DNA from: Apostichopus japonicus
Lineage: Eukaryota; Echinodermata; Holothuroidea; Aspidochirotida; Stichopodidae
Direction: 5' to 3'
Assembly: GCF_037975245.1 (NCBI RefSeq)
Contig: NC_092571.1
Location: 4,422,001 to 4,486,000 of the forward strand
DNA: 64,000 nucleotides
The translations under genes were made by a program, and so were the position numbers. Below, in pieces: positions 48,640-61,033 of the stretch; position 1 is the stretch's first letter, and every line of letters starts with the position of its first letter. The notes beneath the pieces are model-generated. The model did no database searches, was not told the DNA's origin, and was given only the letters and a program-made list of their open reading frames with translations.

Positions 48640-51600
48640 TTTCCCCTCTAAATTGTTTCTTCAAATCTCCTCCCCTATACTCGAAGTAAGAACTAACTCA
48701 CCTAAAAGAGAAATGAACTTCCTGACTATGGAAAAACGTACAGGTGGGTCAAAACACGCATTTTCCCACACACCCATTGGAGAATACAGGCAAAGTGCTC
48801 TTTATCAGATGTTTTGCCTTCGGTCATCAAAATGCTGACATTGTGAAATACTCCTTTTGCAACGGAAGTAACTGAAACTTAAATGTTTTAAACGAGGTAT
48901 GCATGATGGTGAATGTGGACTGTGAATATATATCGGGAACAAGGTCGGCAAAACTGTGTCACGGCATAGCCATATTTTGAAATATTTATGGTAATTTGCA
49001 TTATGATATGTTAACCAGAAAGCCAAAAGGCTTATTCATTACCTGCCATCTGGACCACTGTATATTATCATGATTTTCCCGTAATAGGCCTCAAATGACC
49101 TGTGATGTATATGAGAAACTTTGTGATCTTGTTTTTACCAAGAGCTACATACATATACAGTTTGAAGTTCCAGCCACTTTGACTTCGTGTTAAATATTAT
49201 ATTAAAAGGTTTTCACAATTTAAACATCTTTGAGCTTAAATAACCTTTGAACTCCTTATAAAACAAGTGTATTTGTATCTTATACACACAGTGTACGCAC
49301 AGTAGTACACATGGGAACTACATCAACGGAGGACGCACCTACGTAGAGGGGTTACTGACTTAAACAGTTCTTATTTTCTTATTTTGGTAGTATGTAGGAA
49401 ATCCAGTATTGTTTTTTGGGGGGGACAAGTAGGTGTGTTACGGCTATGCAAAAACTGGTTAATTCATGTTACCCGTGTCTTTTATCATACTCACCGTTTT
49501 TTATAGAAACGTTTTTAATACGATGCTTTGAACTGTACACATTAAAATGCATCTGATTGCACTCAAAAATATGCCGCCGCCAGTAGCAAACTTTTCAGGC
49601 CTATAGTTAGACCACTAGATTGCCCCCTGAACGAACCAGTGGCGTTGACAAGAGGCATGGGAGCACATGATGACAAAAAACAGACCAACACTAACAGCAT
49701 AGGTCGCACTAATGCTTGGATTTTATTCATACAAAGTTCATCCAATAGAAGTCCGTTATCTTTAGGTATTACGCAACGGACGCTAACCCTGTCTTGCAAA
49801 ACTATATGCATGGGAGAAGAAGCTCCCTGGAAAACCACTTAGTCTCTACAGAATTCCCTGCAATTTTGTACTAAAGAAAGGTCTATTGAAAGTTAAATTT
49901 AAGCTTTATGAAACAATTCATTCAGCCATCGGTACTGGCATATAGGGTAGCCTATAACGGTCGTATATTGCAGTACACGAGTAATGCACGGTGACCAACG
50001 GATTCAAAGCCTGTAAAAATTGAGTTTGAGTTGTATTGACTGGCTAGGCTATGTTACCAGGGCGTTGTTATATAACAACTCCCTGCTGCTACCCCTGAGG
50101 CCGTAGTCTGTGACATTATGAAAATTACGGGCATCCTTTCACGCACCAGTGATGTAAGCATAACAGCATCATGCCATTTCCCCTCTAAATTTCGTATTCG
50201 GCTGTCGACTGACGTAACTGTGTTTTAATATAAGCCTAAGTGCTTTGACCACAAAACTAGCTGAAACTAGCTTGATTAAAGGCAATTTGGTTGCATTGTA
50301 ACCTTGCAGTAGAGTCCCGACCATACCCAAATTACAGTATGTCAATGATTTTAGTCGGTGAAGTATGAAGTATACTTCATATGTCTAGGCTATAGGCATA
50401 TAACATAACAGTATGTACTGATTATAACTTTGAAACAGCTGCTAACCTCGACCAGCTTACACATTTGTTTATATGCAATCACACTACAGGGTTCAATGAG
50501 GTGTATTTGCAGTCATCAGTAGTGTAATGATATGTTATTCAGATATCCCTAATACTGTTGTATTGCATCTTAACACGTACACGTACAGAAGCGTTACCTT
50601 GCATTTAATTCAATTTTAAATGGTTTTACGTTTAGTTTCTTCTTGTTAATTAAAGCCCAATTTGGCGAGTGTTATGTCAACAAAACTTCAACATACCAAA
50701 AACTGTCTCTTACATGCCGATAGGTACTGTAGCTTGGTATCACACCACCTTTTTCAATCTCCGGGTTAGAGAGTGGACAACAATAAATTCATCCCTCATC
50801 CCACATGAAGTACTGAACAAGAGGAGTGGATTGCATCTTTGATACATATCCTAATAACTAGAACACTGGTGCTGGAACACTGAAAACAGATTCTTAGGAT
50901 AAGATTTAAAATTGTCAACATCCATGAATTCCTGTAGAACTTAAGTCTTACAGAGCCAAGCAATAAGTCAAGCAATTTGAAAGATTTTTGAAATATTCAC
51001 ATCAAAATGTTAACTCAAAAGTTTAGAAATTTCTTAAATCAAGTTCTAAGGGCTCCATGTACTCTAAACTTAGTATTCATTTTCACACATGGTTTAACTT
51101 TACTTATGGATATATGAAACAGGCTAAATCATATAACACATGATTTTGCTAACAATGAAGACCAGAGACTAACTTACTCTTCATTACACCCTTCCATGAT
51201 GTCTTCATGTTGATTTCAAGGTCCAACAAGATGTTGCACAATAGGAGATGGCATGTAGTCTTCCACAAGTTGTTTTCTGGCTTTTGATGTATGTGGGGTT
51301 GGAGACATTCTCTTCCTATCATCATTCCCTGTATAGACAGTTCAAGAAAACAAATTCACTTATAATTAATTGTTCATTTGTTATTAGAGAAATAACACAA
51401 CAATTGCTGCACAGTAGAAGAAGAGAAACACTTAAGGGCACCGAAGGGCTCTTGAAAAAAATGTTAGCAGAGCCAGTGATCATACAAAAACGTATTACTG
51501 GGAATAAAAACCTTAACGCAAGTAGTTTGTTTGACCTTGAATGTATAGGCTACTGTTGACTGTTACTTTAATTATTTTGTCATTCGATCCTTTTGTTCAT

Positions 51601-52627
51601 ACATGCACCAACTTACATACTATTGCTCCAGTTTTCAAACATTTCTTCATAAGCTTATTCAATTCATATATATATATATATATATACTTTGTGAATACAT
51701 TTTGTATCTATAGTATATAAAATACACTTAACAGAGACTGCAAATGCAACTTTAGTAATAAAATTGGTCTGCAGGCAATGCATGCTTCCACATAGTACAA
51801 ATCATACACCTGGAACATTGGCATTAAAGTTGTAACTGATCAATTATATTTTATGTAAATGTTTTCATGTTGAGCAGGAGCAGGATGAATGTATTTTACG
51901 TTTAGTTCTTCCTCAATGCAGCACTGGTCGTATTATACAGAAATTATTTGGTATTAGTATCCATAAGGATACATTTGAGCAGGCAGTTGTACGTGCAATT
52001 ATTTTTTCCTCCATAGTTTATACATGGATACTGCCAAACTTGTTGGAGACCAAATATATTGCAAGGCTCATTAGGTGCATTTCATATTCAACATGACTAT
52101 TGATCCAAAATGTAACTACATGCAGATCCAATTGCCCTTGTATCTGGTAGTGTATCATCTTTGTTTGTTTGAGTCTCCACTGAAATTTGGTATGATCTAA
52201 AAAACAGAAAGAGTATAATTATTCACAAGATGATTCACAGCTAGTTCAAAGCATGGTCAGATCATGCGAAGGTCAAGAAAAACAAGCTAACTATAAGAAT
52301 ATAGGCTGTAATACATACTGCAATAGCTGCATGCAGAGCAGCCTTTATCTAAAGTAGCCAGCTATAGGCATTTACAAACAAAACTGTTGGTATGTAACTA
52401 GTTTTGCAAACTACAGAATTTTCAAACCTTGAAGGATCATTTGTGTGTATAGCCATATTGAAATATTAATCTACTTTATTGAGTATTTGCTGAATAGACT
52501 GCAACTCAAAGAAGACTTAAAATGTGGCTGCACCAGTGCATTGTCAAAATTAATGTTTGCCAAGGATTACTGAACTCTATTTAGTACATCGTTTGTAAAA
52601 CTGTGAAAGTCCAATAAGAAATCTTAC
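48640..52627. other. Gene-poor stretch
   Basis: No supported exon. It holds a TA microsatellite at 51666-51687, the hairpin at 50058-50085, and a possible small minus-strand exon at about 51185-51310 (reading SPTPHTSKARKQLVEDYMPS) that might belong with the stop-bearing exon at 52628-52905. Confidence 0.45.
50058..50085. repeat. Hairpin CAGGGCGTTGTTA / TAACAACTCCCTG
   Basis: Thirteen-base arms with one mismatch and a 2-base loop. Same opening as the hairpin at 4579 (CAGGG.GTTGTTA). A probable small inverted-repeat element. Confidence 0.55.
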
Positions 52628-52905
52628 CTTTTACATAAACGACACAGTCTGTAGCTGTGATGTTTCAGTAGATGGTTGGCAAACTCCGCAGGCGACGACT
52701 TCTTTCCAGCTTCACCATCTCCAGATGAAGTTTCAAATTCTTTCTTTTGTTATACCCAAGAAGGAAAAGAATCTAAAAGGTACACTCTTGTGCCCTCACG
52801 TTTGGCCCGATCGAGAATATAAGCAGGTTTTGCTGGAGGATTACCACTCGGAGGTCATCCTCTTGGTCGTTTGGGAGGAGGTACACCCGCTCTAACATTC
52901 TCCAT
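52628..52905 (-). pseudogene. First exon with two in-frame stops, unknown transposon-like gene
   Basis: ATG at 52905 opens a frame reading MENVRAGVPPPKRPRG, then a TGA, PPSGNPPAKPAYILDRAKRE, a TAA shortly after DSFPSWV, and FETSSGDGEAGKKSSPAEFANHLLKHHS-type sequence ending LCRLCKR at a GTAAGA donor (52627). Residue character stays protein-like through both stops, and both are one C-to-T step from Arg or Gln. The end may begin a C-x-x-C zinc finger. I do not recognise the family. Confidence 0.4.
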
Positions 52906-55871
52906 AGCTATAACAGATAGTGTAGCCTGTCAGAAAAAGTATAGTATGCGAGAGTGCATAGACAGGTCTAATGGTGCTGAGATGGGTACACACAGCGTAT
53001 ACACTACAGTGTGTACAATATCCTACGCACACCGTCTATAGAAACTTTTCGGCAACGGTTTTCCAAGCTTGGTAGTCCAATAACCGCGCATGTGCAGGAT
53101 ATTGCGACAGATAACTGTCAATGAACGGTGTTCAGGTGTTTAAGGTCATTCCAATGCCAATAGTTGGAAGAGATTTACAAGAGAGACAGATGAAGACATT
53201 CCACTCCGAAATTTGTCATCTATAATATATGATATCATTAAAATAGATTATTTAATTTGAAATGCAGAACTGTTTATTCACAGAAATAGAATCAATGGCC
53301 GAATAAGAATATTGATTTCTACATGAACAGTCAAACAATAATTATTTAAATAAGTGTATGACAGACGAACTCCTACTAAACAAGAACATTTAAGAACGCA
53401 TTGTGAATCTACTCTTTATCACCTAAAGAAATAGGAAGTAAGAATTCAATTATTTCCTCTGTTGTGTAGTGGTACAGCGCCATCTAAGACTAAATGCATA
53501 GGCGCTCCGGTTACTCGCATAAATAACCTAACTTCGTTCGATAATACTAAATAGTTACACAAATATCACATGTGACTTTACGATACGAATGATGGAGTGA
53601 TACTCACCACCTCGTACCCCTCGCCGCAACGAATTGTTTTTTCCCAAACAAATTCGTAATTGTGTGTAAATGAGTCGCTCGTGATTGGTCGGGAAGTTAC
53701 GTCATCACAATAGAAACCTTTACTTCGAGGTTACCAAATGCCTGCATCCATTCGTTGCGACGAAGATATACCGGTTCAAAATTACCCAAAATTGCAAATT
53801 GCAAAATTACAATAATGTTGATATGCCTGGAATAGGTTTAGACATATTTTTATCACACCTTCGCGAGTTCCTGCTTGCGGGAAGATCACATATACATACC
53901 TACCTAGTATTTTATGATATACTTTGATCGAAGTTTTTTGTGGAGGCATTAATCGATAACATCGCACAGTGAAGTTTCGTATTCGTACAGGGTGCATCAC
54001 ACATGTGCTGTAGGCTTATATGTATTATAACTGTGTACAGTGCAGTAACGGAAATATGTCATACTGCAGACTATGCTGTTTTGCGTATTCATTCAAGACT
54101 CGTGAACTCGCGTACTGAGGTTGATTTTAGTGTAGGCTTTCCCATTCCACGAGACGAATTCCGACTTCAAATAAAACGGCTCCCGAATCTTTTTTAACGT
54201 TAACACGAACCCAATAGAATGTAGAGTGTGTACCATAAGTAAGGTCAACATGATCCAAGCTTTGAAGTAAAGTTATGGCGTTTGAAGGGAAACCCCGTAA
54301 CTAGACTTAATTAAGAGTCAGTGTAAAACTCAGTGTGTCTTCGAACTTCCAAGCGATGGTCATTATTGATGCTGACGTCACGAGCAATCTGATTGGCTAA
54401 AAACTCCATAATAGCAAACCTGTTTAGGAAAAACAAATTCGCTCGCCGACAATATGCTCACGTGTAAAACGACACATCCTATCTAAAACATTTACGATCA
54501 CATGTAACAGGGACACTCTATTTATATCATTATATCAACTGTTTAGTTCACAGTACTAAATGTTCTGCATTGAAATAGCCCTCGTATTCCGTTCAACCGC
54601 CCAATTGTCATCGCCTACCCTCATCGCTGAAGAAAAAAATATAACAAAGGGATCCCGAAGAAAATGAGCTAAATTATTAAACTGATATCACCTGTGGTTG
54701 AACAAATTAAGCAACTGATGTCACGTCGTTAAAAGGTCTCAATGGTCCCGATCGTTGTAGCACACATGAGTATTCATAATACAAGTCATAAACTTCCATA
54801 TCCTATTTGATAACATATCTAAACAGATGTACGATTGTTGCTTTTGGCAGTCATTCCTGGTGTCCTGTCACAACCAAATATTAATTTGCGTCCGAACTTC
54901 ATTACTAATTCGTAATAAATTATCTGTCATTTAGGAAACCTCGACTTCAAGCCAATTAATATATACATAGAATTGTTTCGGGTGACATCATTATTAAATT
55001 GCCATAACATGCGTTTAAATTGGGATGGGTGTTGGTGGGAGGCAAAAGGTATGTTTCTTGCCCACATTATTAGCACCGCATGTAATTCACAGCGTTGTTG
55101 GATCATACCACTGTTTTATTGATTTATTAGAAAATAACACTAGGCAACCAACATGGTCGAATTTTAGTTTCATATACCTCGATCATAATGACGTATTGAA
55201 TTTGGAGAACATGCCGAACTTATTGGATAATACACATAAATTTTTGTCACTAAAGTATTTCAAGATGGCTACAATCGCATGCTTAAAACGCCTGTGGTCC
55301 AAACACAGATATTGGGAAAATCTATGTATGGTGTCTCAGTTTCATAATTGCAGTCTTATTTTGAATAATAATCGGTAGTAAATTTGTTGAATATATAACT
55401 CCTTCAATGTTGAACCGAGTTGAGTTAAATATAATTTATTTGAAAATCACCACTTGACCATGAATCATTTCTTTTATAAGCTTAAGATACAAAACATGCT
55501 TGAATTATGTTGAAATAAAATTCCAAAAATCCAAAGAGATTTGAATTTCGTTATATCAAATAAGTATACACTAACCGATACATAACATCACCACATATAT
55601 CAGCAGACTATATCAGAAATAGAAAAGAAAAAAGGTAGCTGAAACAAAGATTTCATTTCATTAGCATACTGGTCAGTTTCATTTTTTATTCAAATGAAAA
55701 CCCACACACGTGTGCGAATGTACAGGCAGTACTTGAGAACGACTCTCTGTTTGATTGATAAACAGCGCTCATCGCTTTGCAGACATATTGCGAACAGTAT
55801 TGCATTAACTTCGGTTACTACATACATCTTAAATACTGTGTATAATTATCACATTACCGTAATCTATCGAT
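52906..55871. other. No gene seen
   Basis: AT-rich sequence. Open frames at 53685-53927 and 55025-55378 have no domain, signal peptide or splice context. The last part upstream of 55872 should hold the promoter of the first Ig-like exon, but no clear TATA box is visible. Confidence 0.45.
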
Positions 55872-56349
55872 ATGGAAGTTTTGTCTGCTTTATCTTATTC
55901 TTTCATGTTCCTTATCACGTTATCACTTTCTGAGGACATAGAGTGTGATTATCACTGTCAAGATGGACCAACAGTAAATTCAACAGACTGTCATGTGGTT
56001 GTAGGTTGTGACTTATCGTTTCCAAATATTTCATTTTCATATGCATCTATATTTGTACTTAGATTAGATTTGAACTTCACCGAACTGGCTACTGATGATG
56101 CTGATCATCAAACTCCCTTTCTTTACTCTGGTACGTTCCGGTGGTACGAGGATCATACTTATGATCGTTATCTATTCCAAGTTGAATACCTGCTCAGGAA
56201 TTCATCGGGGGAGTTTTATGTATTTTCGTTCCTAATCCGAGACATTCAACCAGGAGATGCTGGAACTTATCACGTCAACTTAACGGAGATAGACTATTAC
56301 GACGGGACCGACGGTCCGATTCTCTTACAACACACATACCGTATATTTG
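55872..56349 (+). CDS. Ig-like secreted or receptor protein, first exon (V-like domain 1)
   Basis: The ATG opens 159 codons plus one base, ending at TTTG/GTAAGT. Residues 1-20 are a signal peptide (FMFLITLSLS). Residues 25-46 carry four Cys in C-x3-C-x10-C-x5-C spacing, the last within VVVGCDLSF like an Ig B strand. Residues 129-134 read DAGTYH, the F-strand D-x-G-x-Y motif of V-type Ig domains, but His stands where Cys is expected. There are several N-glycosylation sites (NISF, NFTE, NSSG, NLTE). It is the paralogue of the exon at 57353. No second Ig exon follows before 57353, so the donor (phase 1) may use the in-phase acceptor at 57879. Immune or adhesion receptor role is inference. Confidence 0.72.
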
Positions 56350-57352
56350 GTAAGTTATATGCCCTATGAATACTAGAGCTTACATGGAGCTAGGCAATTT
56401 GAGGATAATAAGAAATAAAAATGCCAATGACTTGAACTAATACATCTTCACTTTGAGTCAAACTCGATGAATTCTATTAATTGTAGTATTTAATTAGGTA
56501 TCCGTGAAAACTGAAGTCAAATTAGAGTTAGCGGTAATCGTTCTATTAAAGATACGCATATAATTTGTCATTTAACCTGTACCTCAGACATAACAGAACG
56601 ACAAACTAATTAAATTAAAGTAAACAAAGAAGAGAGATGAAGAGGTTGGTGGAGAGAAAGTTGGAATAGAGAGAAAATATTACATAACCCACAGAGCAAA
56701 GCATATATAGTTAAACTAGGCCTACTGAGAAAGCCGTGAAATTAGTGGTTCTTTGAATTCTGCTTTTCTGTAAACCCTCACATATTCCTCAGCTGAATGT
56801 TTTCAAATCGTACACTATCAGACACGTAGGGGCGCCAAGCTAAGTGTGTTCACAGAGCAGCCCGGTATGAAAAACTAAGAGTTCGCTCTTCAAACTATTA
56901 AATACCTTCATCACGTCTTTTGGAATGAGCAATTTGCCATGTTTTTTTTAATTAATTAATTATTTTTATCCTTAGGCTTTTATTCTCCCTACATTTATTT
57001 TTACTCAGGCCTAACAAATTAAGAGGTAAAGTATCTACAACTTTTCAAGAATGAAAAGAAATGGTCATAAGGGAATGTTTCAGGAGAGAGAAAGAGAGAG
57101 TGAGAATGACTTTGAAGTTGATGATTAAGTAATAAACTACAGAAATCTTCAAATTTAAGACACAAGAAAGGAAAAACATGGCTTTCAAATGTGAGATATA
57201 GTCTACTCAAATTTCCGGCCATGCGCAGTTACAGGTAAATATACGCATGCGCTAAAAGTATGCTTTCTAAGATCATTACTTGCAGAGAGTATTACACACA
57301 TGCAGTTACGGGCGCAAGTCTCTGACGCGAGGGATCTTTAAAAGTCTTTAAG

Positions 57353-58190
57353 ATGGAAGGATTTTTTGTTTCTTGGTTCTTGGTTCTTGGCCTCTTTCTA
57401 GTATCATGCAATTGTGACGTCACTGACTGTAGTTCTCACTGCAGAGATAGAGAAGCAGTAAATTCAAAAGAATGTTACTCTTTGATAGGCTGTGATTTCT
57501 CGTTCCCGGATATTCCTGTTAATGAAGACTATATTAAATTACATATATATGACAATAAACATATATTAATATATGGTTTACGAGTGGCAATGAACTTTAC
57601 CGGTCGTACTGATGGAGAAGTTCCTTCGAAAGGAACTTACTCATACAACGGAATACAACGACGACTGAATCAGACTGTCAATCGATATTTATTTCAAGTA
57701 AAAGTAGAGTATATCGAGAAAGATTATCCCGTATATTATCCTGAGTTTACCAAGGCTGATGTTTCTTTCTCCTTCTTAAGCCTTCAACGAGAGGATGCTG
57801 GTACTTATCATCTGTCATTGACTGATGATAAATCTCCGTTTACTCTTTACTCTCATCACACCTATCATCTCTTTACAGTATACCAGCCTCCTACACCTCT
57901 TGTGTGTCAAAGACCCTCCTCATCCCCATCTGGTTCCTACCACGTAACAATATCGTGTTCAATAACAAACGGGTTTCCACCGATAAATCTGGAAATGATT
58001 GAGCCCGAGGGCTGTGCTTTCCAGAAACATTACACTGATGAAAACGGTATTCAAGATCTTTCTATTTACGTTATGTCTTGTGATCAGAACTCAACCGTTG
58101 GATGCATCGCTACTCAGGAATCACTGGAATTCTTGTCTACATCACAGTATTCTGACCGATGTGAGTTTAACATCTCTGAAAGTAATCCAG
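57353..58190 (+). CDS. Ig-like secreted or receptor protein, V-like plus C2-like domains in one exon
   Basis: 279 codons plus one base, from ATG to CCAG/GTGAGA. Signal peptide at 1-20 (VSWFLVLGLFLVS). The V-like domain has Cys 26, 30, 41 and 47 spaced as in the paralogue and EDAGTYH at 147-153, again His instead of the F-strand Cys. A linker VYQPPTP at 176-182 leads to a C2-like Ig domain with VTISCS (Cys 202) and STVGCIA (Cys 251), a normal pair, plus Cys 185, 221, 243 and 270. At the domain border the DNA reads CATCTCTTTACAG/TATACC, a good acceptor in the same phase as the donor of the 55872 exon. No membrane segment is present. ATCTTTAAAAG at 57333 could be a TATA-like element. Confidence 0.75.
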
Positions 58191-59417
58191 GTGAGATCTT
58201 TTGTCATTTGTTTTATTAACTGTGTACTCAAATGCTTTGAAAGAGAAAAATGTGCCTAGTCATTACTTATAAAGCCATCGCCTAACATATAAAAATACCT
58301 CACGCCTTAAGAAAAAAAAACGCATTCAATTTCCGAATATTAAATCGCACCAACACAAGCAATGTACTTTTCTGACTGCTAGTTTCTTGTTAATGTTGAA
58401 GTACACAACTTTAATCTAAAATGACTTATAGCTCTTTCAAAGTGTTTCCTTGCACGCGTTGCTCCGAAGTCCGTGGGCTGGTGGGTGTGGTCAAGGGATT
58501 TCTTGTTCCTGATCCCAAGCTCTATTATGCAGGCGCCTCCTGGTATACCTATCTGTGCCTGGTTTATCTTTGTGAACTTTCAACGGAAACGAACAATTTG
58601 TATTTTAACGAACAATATTTATTGATTGTTACAGTGATACAGCGAAGCCATGTTGTGTTAATTATTAGTCTGCAGAAGCAATTGTATGAAAAGGAATACT
58701 GCATGCAGTGGCGGATATAGCTACATTAGAACATATGCTAGTAATAACCATTTAAGACGGCGCCATTGCAGGATTCACATATCCTTTTGACTTAAGAGCC
58801 TTTCAAAGATACTTTTTAAGATGAAGTATCAGTTAAGTATTAAGTATAAGAAACATGAGACAATACTTATGGCTTTTAGGGAATGTGTGGTGACCTAGTT
58901 GAAGCAGCACGTTCTTATGGACTGTTGTTGTTTGGCTGGGTTAAGGTGTGTGTCGATTGTGTGAAGATGAAGGGTGGGTTCATGACAGATATAAATAGTG
59001 GAACGAGCGACATTGTTTCCCTACGTTTAACTATAAGAAACATTCTATCATCTTCAGTTAACATCCGTGTTGGAATAGATCCACCGACATCTGTGCAATA
59101 CCTTGCTAGTTAGTCAATTACTTTTACAAGTATCTTCCAGAACGTACTATTTAAATGTTTCTGTGAAGCAAATTTTTATTGGCAAATTAAAACCAACTAT
59201 CATTGTTCAGTAAATTGGCAGAGTCTCCTGTGTGTATGACGTCACACTTTTTACATTGTGTCTGTTGTCCTTAATCTCACTGTGCTGTACAAGAGCGAAT
59301 TCTTTCTTTTTTCTTTTTCTTTTTTGGCTTGACCCTTGATGTACAAATATGACTCAATTCGTTATACTGTGCTACGCATACCATTTGCATACTTTAAACT
59401 ATATTTTCAATTTTCAG

Positions 59418-59587
59418 CATTAACAAGCTTTAAAAGTGATAGCGGAGCGGCTGATATTCTACAATCAAATATGTATCAGAAGGAGGTTGTTAAACAAATT
59501 CGAACTCCAATATATAAATTATTGTCTTGCCGAGTTATAGGTTATGATATTACAGATTTTTTTTATCAATGGACCTCATTAAAATGA
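59418..59587 (+). CDS. Candidate last exon of the Ig-like gene
   Basis: TTCAATTTTCAG precedes 59418. The upstream donor leaves one base, and with it the frame reads ALTSFKSDSGAAD and on through 55 codons to TGA. An AATAAA follows at 59643-59648 with GT-rich sequence after it, as at a real 3' end. The complete product with the 57353 exon would be 335 residues and secreted, since the tail has no membrane segment. Phase agreement is only a 1-in-3 coincidence, and exons in between could have been missed. Confidence 0.42.
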
Positions 59588-59642
59588 AAACAAAAATTAT
59601 TTCAACTGTGTAGGGGCTATCGTATTGTCAGTTAGAAGAATG

Positions 59643-59648
59643 AATAAA
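59643..59648 (+). terminator. Polyadenylation signal AATAAA
   Basis: AATAAA 56 bases after the stop of the candidate last Ig-like exon, followed by GTTGATGTTTGC. Confidence 0.5.
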
Positions 59649-60329
59649 GTTGATGTTTGCATTTAAGACATCTCACAGTGTTAACAATTTTATTTTTATT
59701 ATAAGGCAACTGAGCAAGGCATTCAAATTGGGATTGCACCTATCTGTTTCATTTATTTGTTCAAGTTATTAAATATTTATTAATCATAGAGCTCGCTATG
59801 CCTTACAACATCATCCGTAAATGATTTTGATAAAGTAATTGAATTTGTAAAAGGTAAAGCTCACTGTAATTAAGTCGATTGTCTCTCAATTGCAACTCAG
59901 TTGACATGTTAGAATTCTTTAGGTGTATAATGTAAAGATCAGATTAAGAATAATATCATCTTGGATGAAAGAGAACAATGTGCACATGTCAAAACAAAAA
60001 CAAATATTAGTAATAAAAAGTCAACAAAAAAATGTTGTAGATTACTCGTAAATTTTATATCGTGATAACTGCTGTTTTGGGGTCGTGATTTAACGTGACC
60101 TACGGGAATCAATACGTCACTGCCAAAACGGCATTTTTCAACCAGCCCACTCTCACAAATTAAACTCAAGTCAAGCGAGCCAAAAAAAGTACACACGCCC
60201 ACCCACCACCCACTCAAACATTCAAAAAATCACAAAAGGACGACCAGCACGCAGCAAAACAACACACTCCTCCCCAGCACACCAGCTCGAAAAAAGGCAG
60301 CCCCAGTTTAACGGCGAAAATCGCCTTCA

Positions 60330-60975
60330 TCCTGAAAGGGAACGCCACACTTTACCTCCTCGAGGACTGCCTCCCAACTGGCAAATTTTCCACACAAAAC
60401 TATATTGCATCTGTTCCTCCCAAAAAGTTTTTTTCTTCTCAAAAATGCTCAGACAAACACACGGTGCAACACAGCAACAGAACAAATTGGAGGGTCCATC
60501 CCATATAACACAAAGCCCTGTTCCACCGACCATGAACGGTCTCCCGTTACACGGTCGGTCAAGTTCTGACACCACTCCCACAAGCTTCAGACAAAGGAAC
60601 AATACCAAAAAACATGAGCAGTAGTCTCTAAGCTATCACAGCCGGTCATTGGGCACAGTCCATTACCCAATCTCCAATATCATATTTTCAAATTTGTCAC
60701 CAAGGCCCCGTGAGCAATCCTCCAGGCAAGATCTCGCAACCTGCAGTTATTCAGCATTGATTGCACGGAACGCCATACTTCGGCAGATTGACGTCCCTGT
60801 ACATATAATGCGTTCATGGCTCTATCCCGCAAGGAACTGTGAACGAGGGCCGGCCGTGACAGGTCAACAGGGGGAAACCCAATAAGCGCGGAACAAATGA
60901 CACGCACTACCCTGCTCGGACAACAACTATGCGGTTCTATGTTGCTAAACAGCGCCGGAACCCACCGACGCAAGT
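60330..60975 (-). pseudogene. LINE C-terminal region with CCHC-like motif
   Basis: NCRLRDLAWRIAHGAL is the usual helix before the Tx1/L1 C-terminal finger. Then, in another frame at about 60660-60600, LCPMTGC, ETTAHVFWYC gives C-x2/4-C...H-x4-C. The frame breaks between them. Confidence 0.65.
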
Positions 60976-61033
60976 GAGACCCGCCCCCAAAACGTACGAA
61001 ATATGAACAAGGCAGCCCTGGGTCAGTTACCCG

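Noticed and set aside
58706-58740. hAT-like transposon end (CAGTGGCGGATATAG)
   Set aside because: No matching opposite terminus or target duplication nearby; a 15-base match alone is too weak.
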